A stretch of 64,000 nucleotides of DNA from Abyssisolibacter fermentans. Its GTDB lineage: Bacteria > Bacillota > Clostridia > Tissierellales > MCWD3. The notes under the pieces are model-generated. The model ran no database searches. It saw only the letters and a program-made list of their open reading frames with translations, and was not told the origin of the DNA. Within the stretch, counting starts at the first letter, position 1, and each line of letters starts with the position of its first letter. Below, one piece after another: positions 63,997 to 64,000 of this stretch. Both the position numbers and the translations under genes were made by a program. The DNA is taken from the NCBI RefSeq assembly GCF_001559865.1, contig NZ_LOHE01000038.1, positions 62,001 to 126,000 on the forward strand, in the 5' to 3' direction.

Positions 63997-64000
63997 ATTT

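Noticed and set aside
1-64000. CRISPR arrays, tRNA and rRNA genes
   Set aside because: No regularly spaced repeats and no cloverleaf or rRNA-like sequence noticed; the repeats present are dispersed REP-like elements. A tRNAscan or CRISPR search was not possible.

Overview
The window is AT-rich (roughly two thirds A+T) and has strong AAGGAGG-type ribosome binding sites and clostridial gene families: ferredoxin-linked 2-oxoacid oxidoreductase, butyrate kinase and phosphotransacylase, and a trp T-box. I infer an anaerobic, amino-acid-fermenting member of the Clostridia or Tissierellia. I cannot name the species. I saw no rRNA, tRNA or CRISPR array. Many junctions carry decayed insertion sequences (IS30, IS110, Tn3, RAYT and another transposase), so this is a much-rearranged chromosome segment.

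Layout. 0-4 kb: a drug-type ABC exporter with its AraC/GyrI-like regulators, then a UPF0316 membrane protein. 4.7-5.8 kb: a broken IS30. 5.8-8 kb: a MATE pump divergent from a MerR regulator, with a textbook MerR-type promoter. 8.3-15.3 kb: a D-amino-acid/quaternary-amine locus (PLP Cys/Met lyase, BCCT transporter, alanine racemase, N-acyl-D-amino-acid deacylase, second MerR regulator). Three of its transcription units share the same unusual TTGACT-N19-TATAAT promoter. 15.7-17.1 kb: trpS with a trp T-box and, between the T-box and trpS, a nine-codon peptide with tandem Trp codons. 17.5 kb: an orphan Cys-rich RiPP-like precursor. 18-25 kb: recombinase remnant, GNAT protein, RlmD-type methyltransferase, permease, RAYT transposase with flanking REP-like repeats, FMN alpha-hydroxyacid oxidase. 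25.3-30.5 kb: a sigma-54 system, in which an enolase-superfamily enzyme, BCCT transporter and cupin lie behind a -24/-12 promoter next to a divergent PAS-AAA+-HTH activator. 30.8-36 kb: NhaC antiporter, a second PLP lyase and a YheO/DauR-like regulator. 36.6-39 kb: GH4 glycosidase and RpiR regulator.

39-48.7 kb is the most plastic part. A Tn3-type resolvase remnant is fused to a MarR gene. A RiPP cassette follows (Cys-rich precursor, radical SAM/SPASM maturase, second Cys-rich core remnant, MFS exporter), then Tn3 transposase debris and a 98-99% duplicate of the 5' half of the RpiR gene, so that the whole insert lies between direct repeats. Next come an ArsR regulator and a broken ABC exporter.

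48.7-59.3 kb: a radical SAM SPL-like protein and then a nine-gene operon for reductive branched-chain amino acid fermentation (ferredoxin, 2-oxoacid:ferredoxin oxidoreductase alpha/beta/gamma, butyrate kinase, phosphate butyryltransferase, aminotransferase, NhaC antiporter, MFS). It is governed by an IclR regulator with three matching ATGAAAC-N3-GTTTCAT operators. 59.5-64 kb: a DUF4153 membrane protein, RAYT debris, an S41-like lipoprotein and a PadR regulator with a perfect operator palindrome.

The best candidates for undescribed biology are the Tn3-associated Cys-rich RiPP cassette with its two sibling core peptides, the T-box plus Trp-Trp leader peptide on trpS, the three-promoter MerR regulon for D-amino acid genes, and the sigma-54 enolase/BCCT operon.
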